Positions 10,185 to 20,293 of a stretch of DNA of 64,000 nt are shown here, piece after piece (within the stretch, counting starts at the first letter, position 1; every line of letters begins with the position of its first letter). Under the pieces are notes generated by a model. It was not told where the DNA came from. It saw nothing but the letters and a program-made list of their open reading frames with translations, and did not search any database. The translations under genes and the position numbers were made by a program. The stretch lies in the NCBI RefSeq assembly GCF_003600645.1, contig NZ_CP032482.1, positions 2,170,001 through 2,234,000 on the forward strand, given 5' to 3'. The stretch comes from Yersinia rochesterensis. GTDB taxonomy: Bacteria > Pseudomonadota > Gammaproteobacteria > Enterobacterales > Enterobacteriaceae.

Positions 10185-10198
10185 CCGGCAGCCTATTT

Positions 10199-10238
10199 AA
10201 ATCACCAGTCCAGCCTATTTTGCTGGGCCTGGTGATTA
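10199..10238. terminator. Hairpin between the yaxAB locus and nth
   Basis: AATCACCAG-TCCAGC pairs with GCTGGG-CCTGGTGATT around a short AT-rich loop. It sits between two convergent genes and its right arm overlaps the nth stop codon. No long T tract follows on either strand, so it may stop both units only weakly. Confidence 0.5.
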
Positions 10239-10877
10239 ATGTTCAGGATAGACTTTCTCTTTAAACTCGCATAAGTCTTCAATAATGCATGAGCCACAGC
10301 GCGGCTTACGAGCAACACAGGTGTAGCGACCATGCAGAATAAGCCAGTGGTGACAGTCCAGTTTAAATTCAGCCGGAACCACTTTGAGTAACTTGGTTTC
10401 AACCTGATCCACATTACTACCGGGGGCAAAACCGGTACGGTTACATACGCGGAATATATGGGTATCAACCGCAATGGTAGGCCAGCCAAAGGCGGTATTC
10501 AGCACCACATTGGCTGTTTTGCGGCCCACACCTGGCAACGCTTCAAGTGCAGCGCGATCCTCTGGCACTTCGCCTTGATGTTTTTCCAGCAATATCCGAC
10601 AGGTTTTAATCACATTTTCGGCTTTGGTATTAAATAGACCAATAGTTTTAATATATGATTTGAGGCCATCAACACCCAGATCCAGCATAGCCTGTGGAGT
10701 GTTAGCTACCGGATAGAGCTTGGCAGTGGCTTTATTGACACTGACATCAGTTGCTTGCGCCGATAAAAGTACCGAAATCAATAACTCAAAGGGCGTGCTA
10801 TAGACTAACTCGGTCGTGGGGTGTGGGTCGTTATCCCGCAGGCGAGTCAAAATAGCGACGCGTTTTTCTTTATTCAT
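10236..10877 (-). CDS. nth: Endonuclease III (DNA glycosylase/AP lyase)
   Basis: Endonuclease III removes oxidised pyrimidines and cleaves abasic sites in base-excision repair. The length of 213 residues matches the family. The helix-hairpin-helix [13 protein letters not shown] contains the catalytic lysine (about K120), and AVDTHIFRV contains the catalytic aspartate (about D138). The C-terminal 4Fe-4S ligands are seen as C-x6-C-x2-C-x5-C in [17 protein letters not shown]. The start overlaps the end of rsxE by four bases (ATGA), as in the E. coli rsx-nth operon, so the two are translationally coupled. Confidence 0.97.
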   Translation of the reverse strand: MNKEKRVAILTRLRDNDPHPTTELVYSTPFELLISVLLSAQATDVSVNKATAKLYPVANTPQAMLDLGVDGLKSYIKTIGLFNTKAENVIKTCRILLEKHQGEVPEDRAALEALPGVGRKTANVVLNTAFGWPTIAVDTHIFRVCNRTGFAPGSNVDQVETKLLKVVPAEFKLDCHHWLILHGRYTCVARKPRCGSCIIEDLCEFKEKVYPEH

Positions 10878-11575
10878 AAGACTTTCTCTACCACGATATC
10901 CCGAGCCTGTGGCGCAGCCGCTAATGCTTTGGCTTTGCGCGCTTTCATTTTTTCATCAATCACATATTTACCGGCTAACAGTAAACCTAAGCCGATAAAA
11001 GCGCCCGGTGGCAACATGGCTAACAGGAACGGGCTGTCCAGATGCAAGACGTCAATGCGCAACACTTTTGCCCAGCTTCCGAGCAGCATATCTGCGCCAT
11101 CAAACAAGGTGCCGTTACCCAAAATTTCACGTAGTGAACCCAAGACAAATAAGGCGCAAGTTGCTCCCAGCCCCATCGCGAGGCCATCCAGTGCAGATAA
11201 TCCCACTGGATTTTTAGCGGCATAGGCTTCCGCCCGGCCAATCACAATGCAGTTGGTTACAATCAATGGGATGAATATTCCAAGAGACTGATATAAGTCA
11301 AAGGCATAGGCGTTAATCAGCATTTGGACGGTACTGACCACTGACGCAATAATCATGACGTAAATAGGAATGCGGATTTCATTCGGCACCCAGCGGCGTA
11401 ACGCCGATACTGCTGTGTTGGTGCACACTAATACCAGCGTGGTGGCCAACCCTAAGCCCAGTGCGTTGGTTGCCGTTGATGAGACGGCCAGCAGGGGGCA
11501 GAGGCCCAGCAGTTGCACTAATGCCGAGTTATTTTTCCATAGCCCTTGGGCGAAGAGGTCTTTTGCTTCACTCAT
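10874..11575 (-). CDS. rsxE: Rsx/Rnf electron transport complex subunit E
   Basis: RsxE is an integral inner-membrane subunit of the Rsx (Rnf-like) complex, which in E. coli helps return SoxR to its reduced, inactive state. The protein has 233 residues with about six membrane segments. It carries the family stretches [20 protein letters not shown] near the N-terminus and [18 protein letters not shown] near residue 105. It is homologous to RsxA further upstream. It overlaps rsxG by four bases at its start and nth by four bases at its end, showing tight coupling in an rsxD-rsxG-rsxE-nth unit. Confidence 0.96.
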   Translation of the reverse strand: MSEAKDLFAQGLWKNNSALVQLLGLCPLLAVSSTATNALGLGLATTLVLVCTNTAVSALRRWVPNEIRIPIYVMIIASVVSTVQMLINAYAFDLYQSLGIFIPLIVTNCIVIGRAEAYAAKNPVGLSALDGLAMGLGATCALFVLGSLREILGNGTLFDGADMLLGSWAKVLRIDVLHLDSPFLLAMLPPGAFIGLGLLLAGKYVIDEKMKARKAKALAAAPQARDIVVEKVL

Positions 11576-12201
11576 TGATTTTCTCCACAGGCGGGCAAAC
11601 TATCAAGTTTTGCTGGCAGAGTTTCTAAAAATAGCGCGGTATTTTTCACCGCCTGAACCACTGCTCTGGGGGTAATGGTCGCACCGGTAAACTGATCAAA
11701 ATCACCCCCGTCTTTTTTCACCGCCCAGCGCTTATCTTGTTCACTTTCTACCTGTTGACCACTGAAATGACTTATCCAATCAGAAATGCGGATATCAATT
11801 TTATCACCCAGACCGGGGGTTTCGTGATGTTCGACTACTCGGCTGCCTAGTACGTTACCGCGAAAATCTGCCCCAACCAATAATTGAATAGCACCGGAAT
11901 AGCCATCTGGTGCGGTAGTTTCAATGGCGGCGGCGACCGGCTGACCCTCTTTGCGTGCCAGATAAAGGCGGTGAGGGGCCATATTACCTAATGCAGGATT
12001 TGTGACAACGTAACATTCAGCTTGCATGTCATTGTCATAATACTCAGCGGGAACAACCTGATCCAGCAAGGCTTTTTGCTGTAGCGCCGCCTGATGGACA
12101 ATGGTGGTTTCGGTCAGGGCATTAACTACTGCCGTCAAGCCAGTGGCACCGGCAGCAAACAGTGCCAGAGTGATGCCGTGACGCCTCATGGTGTTTAGCA
12201 T
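11572..12201 (-). CDS. rsxG: Rsx/Rnf complex subunit G (covalent FMN protein)
   Basis: RsxG is anchored by an N-terminal membrane helix (about residues 9-28) and exposes an FMN-binding domain to the periplasm. The flavin is attached to a threonine in the S/T-GAT-x-T motif, seen here as [12 protein letters not shown] near residue 175. The length of 209 matches the family. It follows rsxD by nine bases and overlaps rsxE by four, so it is part of the rsxDGE-nth transcript. Start [18 protein letters not shown] fits the usual short cytoplasmic tail. Confidence 0.96.
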   Translation of the reverse strand: MLNTMRRHGITLALFAAGATGLTAVVNALTETTIVHQAALQQKALLDQVVPAEYYDNDMQAECYVVTNPALGNMAPHRLYLARKEGQPVAAAIETTAPDGYSGAIQLLVGADFRGNVLGSRVVEHHETPGLGDKIDIRISDWISHFSGQQVESEQDKRWAVKKDGGDFDQFTGATITPRAVVQAVKNTALFLETLPAKLDSLPACGENQ

Positions 12202-12210
12202 AACGGCTCC

Positions 12211-13305
12211 TTATTTGTGCCCACGCTGATGACCATAAACGCGTGGCTGGGTATAGTGGTCAATCAGCGGAACAGTGATGTTAGCCAGCAGCACAGCAAA
12301 TGCTACGCCATCAGGATAACCGCCGTAAACACGAATGAGCCACACCAGAATACCAATTAATGCGCCGAAAATCAGTCGCCCACGGGGCGTGGTTGATGCG
12401 CTGACGGGATCGGTGGCAATAAAGAAAGCCCCTAGCATGGTGGCACCGGAAAACAAATGCAGCATCGGCGGGGCAAAACTTTGTGGCGCAATCATCCAAC
12501 TGAGGGCGGCACAAGCGGCTAAAGCCACCAAGAAACTCACCGGAATATGCCAGTGAATCGCTTTACGCCACAGCAGTAACAGCCCACCCGCCAAGAAACC
12601 GAGGTTAACCCATTGCCAACCGACGCCCGCTAGCCCCCCAGCAAAAATAGGGTGTTGCAGAATTTGCTCGGTCGGTTGCGAACGCAGGGCGGTTTTAAAG
12701 CTGTCGAGCGGGGTGGCCTGACTGACCCCATCATAGCCAATCTGCAATTGATGAATATCCGCGCCGTTCTGGGTAAAACCCGTGAATATAGTTAACAGAC
12801 TGTCATAGAAACCAACCGGGGTTCCCTGCAAGGGTAGCGGAGGGAGCCAACTGGTCATTTGCACCGGGAATGAAATCAGTAGAACGACATAGCCGACCAT
12901 GGCGGGGTTAAAGGGATTTTGCCCCAAGCCCCCATACAACTGCTTGGCAATGACAATGGCGAATAACGTCCCTAATACAATCATCCACCAAGGGGCCAGC
13001 GGGGGCAGGCTTATCCCCAATAGCAAGCCGGTGAGCAGGGCAGAATTATCCTGCAACCGCATCAAGACGGGCTGTTGACGTAATTGCAAAACAGCGCCTT
13101 CGGCTAACACGGCGGTCACCATGGCCAACGCCATCTGAATCAGGCTGCCATAACCAAAGAAATAGGTCTGGGCGACAATCCCCGGAATACAAGCCAAAAT
13201 AACCAGCAGCATAATACTGCGGGTGCTACGTTGATTATGTGTAAAAGGGGAACTGGCTATCTGCAACCCTTTGTTATGGGTCGGTGTTACAGGCCTGAAT
13301 TTCAT
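12211..13305 (-). CDS. rsxD: Rsx/Rnf complex subunit D
   Basis: RsxD is an inner-membrane subunit with about eight to ten hydrophobic segments and a covalently bound FMN in the family. It has 364 residues, slightly longer than the E. coli protein (352) because of an N-terminal extension before [13 protein letters not shown]. Signature stretches are [20 protein letters not shown] near residue 120, the flavin-site-like [13 protein letters not shown] near 195 and [19 protein letters not shown] near the end. No strong Shine-Dalgarno site precedes the ATG. In E. coli rsxD follows rsxC directly. Here 1.4 kb and an opposite-strand regulator gene separate them, so rsxDGE-nth must have its own promoter or depend on long read-through. 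Confidence 0.95.
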   Translation of the reverse strand: MKFRPVTPTHNKGLQIASSPFTHNQRSTRSIMLLVILACIPGIVAQTYFFGYGSLIQMALAMVTAVLAEGAVLQLRQQPVLMRLQDNSALLTGLLLGISLPPLAPWWMIVLGTLFAIVIAKQLYGGLGQNPFNPAMVGYVVLLISFPVQMTSWLPPLPLQGTPVGFYDSLLTIFTGFTQNGADIHQLQIGYDGVSQATPLDSFKTALRSQPTEQILQHPIFAGGLAGVGWQWVNLGFLAGGLLLLWRKAIHWHIPVSFLVALAACAALSWMIAPQSFAPPMLHLFSGATMLGAFFIATDPVSASTTPRGRLIFGALIGILVWLIRVYGGYPDGVAFAVLLANITVPLIDHYTQPRVYGHQRGHK

Positions 13306-13395
13306 GAAATTGCAACCATATGTCGAATACTTAACAGAGTTCTCAAACGCAGGCGTTGGTACACTCAGTCGTCAGGAGGATAATACAAGTGCCGC

Positions 13396-13422
13396 ATTCT
13401 ACCCTATTCGGGCAAAGTGTAA
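13396..13422 (-). promoter_or_regulatory. Candidate promoter for rsxDGE-nth
   Basis: On the minus strand TTACAC and TAGAAT are separated by 15 bases, about 90 bases upstream of the rsxD ATG. The -10 is good but the spacing is short. The 13306-13763 interval otherwise holds AT-rich sequence and the divergent regulator promoter, with no other gene seen. Confidence 0.3.
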
Positions 13423-13703
13423 TACGCTTTAATCATAGGGTTATTATTCATTATATGCAGAAATATTAAGGGGATTCGTGCATTTAATAAACGGCTAATC
13501 TTAAGAATTCACTTGCAATTTATATCCGACTAGTAACAAATCCCCCTCGGGAATACTGTTTTTTCTATGAGAATAATTAGGTTTTAGTAACAGAAAAGGA
13601 GCCTAACAACTTGATTATAATAGCGACTATTATGGGTGTTTTATTTGTAATTAATTGTAAGTTAAAGACTTATTAACAATTGAAATTAGGGTTGAGAAAA
13701 GCG

Positions 13704-13731
13704 TTGGCATAATGATAAATTAATGTAGTAT
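13704..13731 (+). promoter_or_regulatory. Candidate sigma-70 promoter of the Rob-like regulator
   Basis: TTGGCA and TAGTAT are separated by 16 bases, ending 32 bases before the ATG at 13764. It lies in AT-rich DNA upstream of the gene. Confidence 0.4.
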
Positions 13732-13763
13732 GCAGGGTAATTATATATTTAAAGAACAATGAA

Positions 13764-14651
13764 ATGATTAATGAAGACATATTGTTTATAGATGAATTAA
13801 TTGAATGGATTGAAATTAATTTAGAAAAACGCCCCACATTGGATGATGTGGCAAAAATTTCCGGATATTCAAAATGGCATCTGCAACGAAAATTTAAAAG
13901 TGTTGTGGGGTTACAATTAGCGTCCTATATACGTGGGCGGGTACTGACTCGTGCGGCGGTTGCCTTGCGTATCTCGCGTCGGCCCATCATTGAAATCTCT
14001 GATGAGTTGGGTTTTGACTCACAACAGACGTTTACTCGTACTTTTAAGAAGCGTTTTGGTGTTACTCCCAATAGTTTTCGCCAGATGGAGCAGTGGGATG
14101 TGCAAGGGATGCTTCCCCGTTTTAATTTCTATGAGAATTATACGCCAGAAATCAAGCGGATATCTTTACCTCCACAAGAGCTAGTGGGCTTTACCCGACG
14201 GCTGGATTTTGATGAACACAATCATTGCAGTGGTCAGCATTCGTCTTGTATGGCCATGAAAGATGAAATTTTGCTCGATTTTTTCAAGGAAGTAAATTTT
14301 TCTTGCCAGCGGATCTATTCACTGTTGTCCGCTAAGCCGTCTCAGCAAGGACAGAAAAGTATGTATTACTCGACTGCCATTGATAAAGAGAAACGGCATG
14401 AAATTCAGGGACATCGCGAGGTTGATGCGCTGTCTATCCCGGCGGGAGAGTTTTTATCTATTTCCCATCAAGGTAATGCTAAAGAATGTATAAAGTTTTC
14501 AATATATCTGTTTAATGAAGTGCTGCCTAAGTTGCGTGATGAGTTCGGCGGCGGTATCGAAATGGAGGTTATTGAGGTGGATAGCTGCCATGCAGAATCT
14601 AAATTGCGCGATATTACAGCCGCTTATACTTACCTGATGTCAGTGAACTGA
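13764..14651 (+). CDS. AraC/XylS-family regulator of the Rob/SoxS/MarA type with GyrI-like C-domain
   Basis: The 295-residue protein has two parts. Residues about 8-105 form the double helix-turn-helix of the MarA/SoxS/Rob group (SGYSKWHLQRKFK and LGFDSQQTFTRTFKKRFGVTP). Residues about 115-295 form a GyrI-like, ligand-binding-type domain as in Rob (E. coli Rob is 289 residues). In E. coli this group activates redox, drug-efflux and membrane-permeability genes. The gene is on the opposite strand between rsxC and rsxD, so it splits an operon that is contiguous in E. coli. A MarA-like regulator with broad drug-resistance effects is plausible. Y. pestis has MarA homologs, and I cannot tell which if any this corresponds to. 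The Shine-Dalgarno site is weak. Upstream DNA is AT-rich, and a hairpin follows the stop codon. Confidence 0.88.
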   Translation: MINEDILFIDELIEWIEINLEKRPTLDDVAKISGYSKWHLQRKFKSVVGLQLASYIRGRVLTRAAVALRISRRPIIEISDELGFDSQQTFTRTFKKRFGVTPNSFRQMEQWDVQGMLPRFNFYENYTPEIKRISLPPQELVGFTRRLDFDEHNHCSGQHSSCMAMKDEILLDFFKEVNFSCQRIYSLLSAKPSQQGQKSMYYSTAIDKEKRHEIQGHREVDALSIPAGEFLSISHQGNAKECIKFSIYLFNEVLPKLRDEFGGGIEMEVIEVDSCHAESKLRDITAAYTYLMSVN

Positions 14652-14676
14652 CACCCTATTGCAGGGCGTCAGTTCA
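14644..14676. terminator. Hairpin between the Rob-like gene and rsxC
   Basis: TGAACTGAC-ACCCT pairs with AGGGC-GTCAGTTCA around a five-base loop. It overlaps the stop codon of the regulator and lies between convergent genes. The T tract is poor on both strands, so it is called a terminator by position and stem strength. Confidence 0.5.
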
Positions 14677-14680
14677 GTCG

Positions 14681-16690
14681 TTAATCCGGATTAACAGCTT
14701 GGGCGACTTTTTTGGCTTTTACTCGGGCAATGGCTGCGGCGACAGCCGCTTTGCGCGGGTCTTCCTCCACCGCTTTGCGCGGGTCTTCCTCCACCGCTGC
14801 GCTTTCACTTTTCACCGGTTCTGACTCAAGCTGTGCTTGGGCGGCTTTTTTGGCTTTTACTCGGGCAATGGCTGCGGCGACAGCCGCTTTGCGCGGGTCT
14901 TCCTCCACCGCTGCGCTTTCATTTTCCACCGGTTCTGATTCAAGCTGTGCTTGGGCGGCTTTTTTGGCTTTTACTCGGGCGATCGCCGCAGCAACTGCCG
15001 CCTGACGTGGATCAGTGGCGTTAGTTTCTTCCTCGACGGCAGCCCGTTCTTTCTCTGCCTGACGCGCTCTGACTTGGGCTTTACGAGCTTCACGGGCAGC
15101 AATAACCGCACTGTTATCCGGTGTTTGTCCAAGGGGCACAGTGATAGCTGAATCTGTCTTATTAGACTCACGCGCTAAACGGCTGACGGCTGCGTCAACA
15201 GTCTGCTGATCAACATCGGTCAGCTTGACGGCAGCTTGTTTGTGACGCAATTCTCGCGCCAGTTTTTCCCGCTCAAGACGTGCTTGTTTGGCCTCAAACC
15301 GCGCTTTTGCTTCGGCAGCGCGCGCGGCTTCTTGATCAAGGGCGCGTATTTCGGCTTTTTCCTGACGGTAATATTGCACCAGCGGAATATTACTTGGGCA
15401 AACATAAGCACAGGCACCGCATTCAATACAATCAAATAGATTATGATTGCGAGCTTTCTCATGCTCTTCGCCACGGCTAAACCAATAGAGTTGCTGAGGT
15501 AATAAGCCCGCCGGACAGGCATCTACACATAAACCACAGCGGATACAGGATTGCTCCGGCTCGGATAACCCCATCTCAGCTTCAGCGGGAGCCAAAATAC
15601 AGTTACTAATTTTAACAATCGGCACATCTAAGCTGGGAAGGGTAAAGCCCATTAAGGGGCCGCCCATAATGACTATGGGCTGTTGCTGCGGCATAAAGCC
15701 CGCCAGTTTCAACAAATGCAAGACGGGGGTGCCGATCCTGGCCCAGAAATTTCCCGGTTGTGATAATGCATCGCCGGTTAATGTCACTACGCGCTCGATT
15801 AATGGTTCGTCGTCAATAATCGCCCGCTTGATAGCTACCACGGTACCGACGTTTTGCATCAATACCCCAATGGATGACGAATGTTTACCGAAAGGCACTT
15901 CTTTGCCGGTCAGGATTTTGGTGAGTTGCTTGGCCCCACCTGACGGATATTTAGTGGGGACCACGCGTAGCTGCATTTCATCCTGACCGCGTAGCGCCTG
16001 TTGCAGGGCGGCGATAGCTTCGGGTTTATTATCTTCAATGCCAATCAACACCTGCTGAGGTTGCAGCAAGTAGATTAAAATCTGAATCCCCAAGACCACT
16101 TCAGTAGCATGGTCTTGCATCAAACGGTCATCAGCGGTGATATAAGGCTCGCACTCAGCTGCGTTGATAATGAGTGTGGTAACGTTGTTCAAACCGCCTT
16201 GTAACTTACTGGCGGTGGGGAAACCAGCGCCACCTAAACCGGCAATACCCGCCTGGTGGATCCTCTCCAATAGCACATTTCTATCGCGCTGATGGTAATC
16301 CCCCCACGGCTGTTGCTCGCGCCAGCGGTCTTCACCGTCTGGGGTAATATGCACACAGAGTTCCGCCAAACCCGATGGGTGGGCGGTGGTGTGTGGGGCG
16401 ATGGCGGTAATAACACCGGAAGTTGGCGCGTGTACCGGCACCGTGCGGCCACGACCTATCGTCAGTGGTTGCCCTTTTAACACCTGTTCGCCGGTTCTGA
16501 CACGCAGTTCACCTTCAGGCCCGAGATGCTGCTGCAAAGGAATAATCATTTGATCCGGCAACGTCGCGATACGCATCGGAACTTGGCTGGATTGCAGCTT
16601 CATTTCCGGCGGATGGATACCGCCGTCGAAATCCCAAATTTTGTCGTGTTGATGGACAAAAGTTTGCCGGGCAGAAAACAGCTTAAACAT
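14681..16690 (-). CDS. rsxC: Rsx/Rnf complex subunit C (Fe-S, NADH-binding-type)
   Basis: RsxC is the peripheral membrane subunit that in Rnf-type complexes takes electrons from NADH via flavin and Fe-S centres. The start at 16690 ([11 protein letters not shown]) has GGAG four bases upstream and overlaps the end of rsxB; an ATG four codons earlier includes that site. The protein has 669 residues. A nucleotide-binding region includes [16 protein letters not shown] near 130. Two 4Fe-4S clusters are seen in [14 protein letters not shown] and [16 protein letters not shown] near 375-420. A long Ala/Lys/Glu-rich C-terminal tail (about 430-669) ends in near-identical repeats. The downstream partner rsxD is displaced by the inserted regulator. 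Confidence 0.96.
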   Translation of the reverse strand: MFKLFSARQTFVHQHDKIWDFDGGIHPPEMKLQSSQVPMRIATLPDQMIIPLQQHLGPEGELRVRTGEQVLKGQPLTIGRGRTVPVHAPTSGVITAIAPHTTAHPSGLAELCVHITPDGEDRWREQQPWGDYHQRDRNVLLERIHQAGIAGLGGAGFPTASKLQGGLNNVTTLIINAAECEPYITADDRLMQDHATEVVLGIQILIYLLQPQQVLIGIEDNKPEAIAALQQALRGQDEMQLRVVPTKYPSGGAKQLTKILTGKEVPFGKHSSSIGVLMQNVGTVVAIKRAIIDDEPLIERVVTLTGDALSQPGNFWARIGTPVLHLLKLAGFMPQQQPIVIMGGPLMGFTLPSLDVPIVKISNCILAPAEAEMGLSEPEQSCIRCGLCVDACPAGLLPQQLYWFSRGEEHEKARNHNLFDCIECGACAYVCPSNIPLVQYYRQEKAEIRALDQEAARAAEAKARFEAKQARLEREKLARELRHKQAAVKLTDVDQQTVDAAVSRLARESNKTDSAITVPLGQTPDNSAVIAAREARKAQVRARQAEKERAAVEEETNATDPRQAAVAAAIARVKAKKAAQAQLESEPVENESAAVEEDPRKAAVAAAIARVKAKKAAQAQLESEPVKSESAAVEEDPRKAVEEDPRKAAVAAAIARVKAKKVAQAVNPD
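14704..15012. repeat. In-frame tandem repeats encoding the RsxC C-terminal tail
   Basis: Three copies of an approximately 114-base unit (38 codons, with core [19 protein letters not shown]) follow one another. The copy nearest the stop contains an extra perfect duplication of a 24-base unit (encoding EEDPRKAV) at about 14748-14795. The copy farthest from the stop is more diverged in DNA. All units keep the reading frame. High identity between the last two suggests recent expansion and a site prone to length change. Confidence 0.9.
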
Positions 16691-17306
16691 GTTGCTCCAC
16701 ATCTATCATTTTCACCGGAATCATCTGCGAGGCAGCTAATTGGCTAGGAAGATTCTTCACTGGGATGGTGCTTAAATCCCACTTCCAGTTGGCGGTGGTG
16801 GTAGCTACCGGGATCATTTCAATGCAGTCGGTCGGACATGGAGCGACGCAGAGGTCGCATCCGGTGCAGAGATCTGACAACACGGTATGCATAGCGCGGG
16901 TCGCACCGACAATGGCATCAACTGGGCAGGCCTGAATGCATTTAGTGCAACCGATGCAATTTTCTTCATCGATAAATGCGACTTTGCGTTGTGGGTGGGC
17001 GGCAGTTTCGTCACCATCCAGCGGTTGTGGCTCAACGGCCAGTAACTCGGCCAATTTGAGCATCACTTGCTCGCCGCCTGGTGCGCATTTATTTATTTTT
17101 TCACCACCAGCCGAAACCGCTTCGGCATAAGGGCGACAGCCGGGATAGCCGCATTGACCACACTGGCTCTGCGGTAAAATAGCATCAACTTGTTCGACGA
17201 CTGGGTCTTGTTCAACCTGAAAACGACGGGCAGCAAAACCCAGCACTACGCCAGAAATCAACGCCAATGTACTTAATGCCCCAATGGCAATCCATAGCGA
17301 CATCAT
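16683..17306 (-). CDS. rsxB: Rsx/Rnf complex subunit B (polyferredoxin)
   Basis: RsxB is a membrane-anchored ferredoxin subunit that passes electrons within the Rsx complex. It has an N-terminal hydrophobic anchor (about residues 3-27), a [13 protein letters not shown] Fe-S motif near 49-57, and two classical 4Fe-4S ferredoxin motifs, [15 protein letters not shown] and [15 protein letters not shown], near 117-160. The length is 207, somewhat longer at the C-terminus than E. coli RsxB (192). The start overlaps the rsxA stop as TAATG, and the end overlaps rsxC, so rsxA-B-C are tightly coupled. Confidence 0.97.
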   Translation of the reverse strand: MMSLWIAIGALSTLALISGVVLGFAARRFQVEQDPVVEQVDAILPQSQCGQCGYPGCRPYAEAVSAGGEKINKCAPGGEQVMLKLAELLAVEPQPLDGDETAAHPQRKVAFIDEENCIGCTKCIQACPVDAIVGATRAMHTVLSDLCTGCDLCVAPCPTDCIEMIPVATTTANWKWDLSTIPVKNLPSQLAASQMIPVKMIDVEQHV

Positions 17307-17887
17307 TAGAACTTCACCAACCCGGTAAAGCCCATAAAGGCCAATGACATCAGCCCGGCGGTTATCAGCGCAATGGATGAACCGCGGAAAGGCGCGGGAA
17401 CATCAGCAACGGCCAGCCGTTCACGGATCGCGGCGAATAACACCATAACCAGAGAGAAACCGGCGGCAGCACTGAAGCCATAAACCGCCGATTGCATAAA
17501 ATTGTGGGATTGATTGACATTAAGCAAAGCCACACCTAACACCGCACAGTTAGTGGTGATAAGCGGCAAAAAAATCCCCAGTAAGCGATAAAGCGTCGGG
17601 CTGGTTTTGCGCACCACCAACTCAGTAAATTGCACCACCACCGCGATAACTAAAATAAAGGCCAGCGTCCGTAAATAGACCAAACCAAGAGGTAGCAAAA
17701 TAAAGCTGTTAACCATCCAGGCGCAAACCGAGGCCAAAGTCAGTACAAAAGTGGTCGCCAGCCCCATACCAATGGCGGTCTCCAGTTTTTTGGAGACGCC
17801 CATGAAAGGGCACAGGCCAAGAAATTTGACCAGAACGAAGTTGTTTACCAAAACAGTACCGACAAACAGGAGCAGGTATTCAGTCAT
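17306..17887 (-). CDS. rsxA: Rsx/Rnf complex subunit A
   Basis: RsxA is an integral inner-membrane subunit of the Rsx complex, related to RsxE. From [20 protein letters not shown] it has 193 residues, the standard length, with six hydrophobic segments. The family stretch is [17 protein letters not shown] near residue 17-33. A reading frame extends 19 codons further upstream but contains a duplicated start region and no homologous protein. The start at 17887 is the inner copy of a 20-base tandem duplication. It is first in the rsxABC block, preceded by ydgK on the same strand. Confidence 0.96.
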   Translation of the reverse strand: MTEYLLLFVGTVLVNNFVLVKFLGLCPFMGVSKKLETAIGMGLATTFVLTLASVCAWMVNSFILLPLGLVYLRTLAFILVIAVVVQFTELVVRKTSPTLYRLLGIFLPLITTNCAVLGVALLNVNQSHNFMQSAVYGFSAAAGFSLVMVLFAAIRERLAVADVPAPFRGSSIALITAGLMSLAFMGFTGLVKF

Positions 17888-17922
17888 TGCGGAGCCTAAA
17901 AAGTCATTGCGGAGCCTAAAAA
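17883..17922. repeat. 20-bp tandem duplication of the rsxA translation start region
   Basis: Two identical 20-base copies lie head to tail at 17883-17902 and 17903-17922. Each holds on the minus strand an AGG seven bases before an ATG. The inner ATG starts rsxA. The outer ATG opens a three-codon frame (Met-Thr-Phe-stop) that ends inside the inner copy. Confidence 0.9.
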
Positions 17923-18017
17923 AGCAAAGCCGCCTATTATCCAAAATTGGCGGCCAAAGGACAACAGATGAAGTACAAGGTTATTACGATTTAAGAGGGA
18001 AAAGGTATGAAATCGCC

Positions 18018-18461
18018 TTAATGTTCGATAAACGTATGCTTCACCCGCTGAGAACGTTTGATATAGGGCACAAAAACAGCGGCCGCCAGCAGGGGCCAAC
18101 CCAAGCTGCGCAAGGCGATATCATCACTGACTGGCGAGAAAGCAAATGCCTTTAACGCTAATAATACGGTGAGTAATAACCACAAAATAAGCCATTTGGG
18201 CAAACGCTTTGAACGGCTACAAAACAGCCAGATGACCCATAAAGTATAAAGCCACATCACTAGTGTGGTAACCACAGAGAAATACCATTGCAGGGTAAAT
18301 GCCTGTGAGTTAGTCACCAAGTATTCTCTGGATTCTGGCGTAAATATCGCCATAGCATAGAGCGCCAACATTAAACTGGCGCTGAGCAATGTCACAATCA
18401 GATAGGCCAGTGGAGCCAATAACCAGCCGCCAATACGTTGATATTCTTGCTGTTGAGACAT
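18018..18461 (-). CDS. ydgK: YdgK, DUF2569 membrane protein
   Basis: This 147-residue inner-membrane protein has four hydrophobic segments (about residues 12-38, 57-81, 89-110, 117-133) and a short basic C-terminus. The N-terminal IGGWLLAPLAYLI is typical of the DUF2569 family. E. coli ydgK sits in the same place directly upstream of rsxA, which supports the call. Its function is unknown. The gap to rsxA is 130 bases, so cotranscription is possible. The fhs terminator lies just upstream, so ydgK probably has its own promoter in the short interval 18462-18482 or shares read-through. Confidence 0.88.
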   Translation of the reverse strand: MSQQQEYQRIGGWLLAPLAYLIVTLLSASLMLALYAMAIFTPESREYLVTNSQAFTLQWYFSVVTTLVMWLYTLWVIWLFCSRSKRLPKWLILWLLLTVLLALKAFAFSPVSDDIALRSLGWPLLAAAVFVPYIKRSQRVKHTFIEH

Positions 18462-18482
18462 AATAAACCTTATTTATTCATT

Positions 18483-18515
18483 AAAAGGGATAACCCATCA
18501 TTAGGGTAATCCCTT
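18483..18515 (-). terminator. Rho-independent terminator of fhs
   Basis: On the minus strand AAGGGATTACCC pairs with GGGTTATCCCTT around a short loop and is followed by TTTAATGAATAAA. It sits 13 bases after the fhs stop codon. Confidence 0.7.
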
Positions 18516-18527
18516 ATCTGCATCATA

Positions 18528-20285
18528 CTAGCTTAACCCGCGAATACACCCCTCGTCATCTATATCAATATGATAATACGCGGGCTGAGTTCCCAGTCCT
18601 GGCATTGTCATGATATCCCCCGCATAAATGCGGACAAATCCGGCACCGGCTGACACCGCACAGGCGGTGATGGGCAACACAAAATCCCGTGGAACATTCT
18701 TCAAACGGGCATCGGCGCTGATAGAAAGTGGCGTTTTGGCCATACACAGGGGTAAATGAGCAAAACCTGCCGCCGTGATGGCCGCAAGTTGCTGGCGTGC
18801 TTGCGGGGTAAAGGTGATGTCGCGGGCACCATAACTTTGGGCCAAAACCGCTATTTTTTGCTCCAGTGAGGCGCTATCAGGATAAGGCAGAACAGGCTCA
18901 GGGGCATGAGCACAGGCATTGATAACTTGCTGCGCCAGAGCGGTCGTCCCGAGGCCGCCTTTGGCAAACGCTTCACTGATTTCGCAGGCAACTGCGCCGG
19001 AGGATAGCGCATAGTCGCTCAAAAACGCCAGTTCTTCGGCACTGTCATCAGGGAAGCGATTGACCGCCACCACCACCGGTAAACCATAGCTTTTAGCATG
19101 CTGAATATGCCATTTTAGATTGGCGCAACCTTGGCTCAATAACGGGATATTGATATTGAGAATGTCAGCGGGTAGGGGTTGGCCCGGTTTGATGTCAAAA
19201 ACACCGCTATTAGCTTTCAGGCTACGCAATGTGGCGACCAAGACGACACAGGACGGGGCAATGCCGGATTGGCGATACTTAATATTAAAGAATTTCTCCA
19301 TGCCCATATCCGAGCCAAAACCGGCTTCAGTCACCACATACTCAGCTAACTGCAATCCCAGACGGTCGGCCAGCACTGAGGAGTTCCCATGTGCAATATT
19401 GGCAAATGGCCCCGCGTGGATCAGCACCGGTGTTTGCTCACTGGTTTGCATCAGAGTTGGGTGGATAGTTTCTTTCATCAGCGCGGTCATGGCACCGGCC
19501 ACGCCCAAATCATCGGCAGTAATAGGGTGCCCGGCGGTGCTGTGGGCTAAAATAATCCGGCCAATACGTTGGCGCATATCATGCAAACTTTCGGACAGCG
19601 CTAAAATCGCCATCAGTTCTGATGCGGCAGTAATTTCCACATGGTCGGGCCGTTCCACTCCGTGAGTCCCACCGCCCATGCCCACTCGGATGTGCCGCAG
19701 CGCCCGATCATTATGATCAACCACCCGTGGCCAGAGAATTTGTTGGACATCAATATTGAGTAGTGGCATCCCGGTTTGTTGACTAAAAGCCTGCCCTAGA
19801 CGCTGTTCATGATATAACCGCGCATCCAGCGCCGCCGCCGCCAGATTATGCGCGGCACTGATGGCATGGATATCCCCCGTCAAATGCAGGTTCAGTTTCT
19901 CCATGGGCAAGACTTGGGCCGCTCCGCCGCCTGCTGCGCCGCCTTTAACACCAAAAACCGGGCCAAGGCTAGGTTGACGGATACAAGCGACCCCCCGATG
20001 ACCTAACTGGTTGATTCCCTGACTTAATCCAATCGTCGTGACGGTTTTACCTTCTCCCAGCGGTGTAGGAGTAATGCTGGAAACCAGAATCAGTTTACCC
20101 TGTGGGCCACCGGGGCGTAATGCGCTGATATCGACTTTCGCCATATGATGCCCATACGGGATTAAATCCTCTGCGGTCAAGCCTAATTGTTGAGCAATAT
20201 GCTGGATAGGGCGCAAATGGGCATCAGGATTGGCATCAGATAGCGGGGCGAGATCATTGGCGGTCGTCGGTAGTTTGGGTGTCAT
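18528..20285 (-). CDS. fhs: Formate-tetrahydrofolate ligase
   Basis: This cytoplasmic enzyme joins formate to tetrahydrofolate with ATP, giving 10-formyl-THF for one-carbon metabolism. From [17 protein letters not shown] the protein has 585 residues, in the family range. The phosphate-binding segment [17 protein letters not shown] lies near residue 72-88, followed by [19 protein letters not shown]. The start at 20285 is preceded by AGGAAA, which lies inside an ERIC remnant; the reading frame extends 41 codons upstream into that repeat but has no homology there. E. coli K-12 has no fhs, so this is an accessory function relative to that backbone. A terminator follows. Confidence 0.95.
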   Translation of the reverse strand: MTPKLPTTANDLAPLSDANPDAHLRPIQHIAQQLGLTAEDLIPYGHHMAKVDISALRPGGPQGKLILVSSITPTPLGEGKTVTTIGLSQGINQLGHRGVACIRQPSLGPVFGVKGGAAGGGAAQVLPMEKLNLHLTGDIHAISAAHNLAAAALDARLYHEQRLGQAFSQQTGMPLLNIDVQQILWPRVVDHNDRALRHIRVGMGGGTHGVERPDHVEITAASELMAILALSESLHDMRQRIGRIILAHSTAGHPITADDLGVAGAMTALMKETIHPTLMQTSEQTPVLIHAGPFANIAHGNSSVLADRLGLQLAEYVVTEAGFGSDMGMEKFFNIKYRQSGIAPSCVVLVATLRSLKANSGVFDIKPGQPLPADILNINIPLLSQGCANLKWHIQHAKSYGLPVVVAVNRFPDDSAEELAFLSDYALSSGAVACEISEAFAKGGLGTTALAQQVINACAHAPEPVLPYPDSASLEQKIAVLAQSYGARDITFTPQARQQLAAITAAGFAHLPLCMAKTPLSISADARLKNVPRDFVLPITACAVSAGAGFVRIYAGDIMTMPGLGTQPAYYHIDIDDEGCIRGLS

Positions 20286-20293
20286 GGTGAGGA

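Noticed and set aside
14704..15012. Possible CRISPR array from regularly spaced repeats
   Set aside because: The repeats are contiguous coding units of 114 bases with no unique spacers between short repeats.
14712..15024. Plus-strand repetitive ORFs antisense to the rsxC tail
   Set aside because: They are the complement of in-frame RsxC repeats, with no start signals; they are shadows, not genes.
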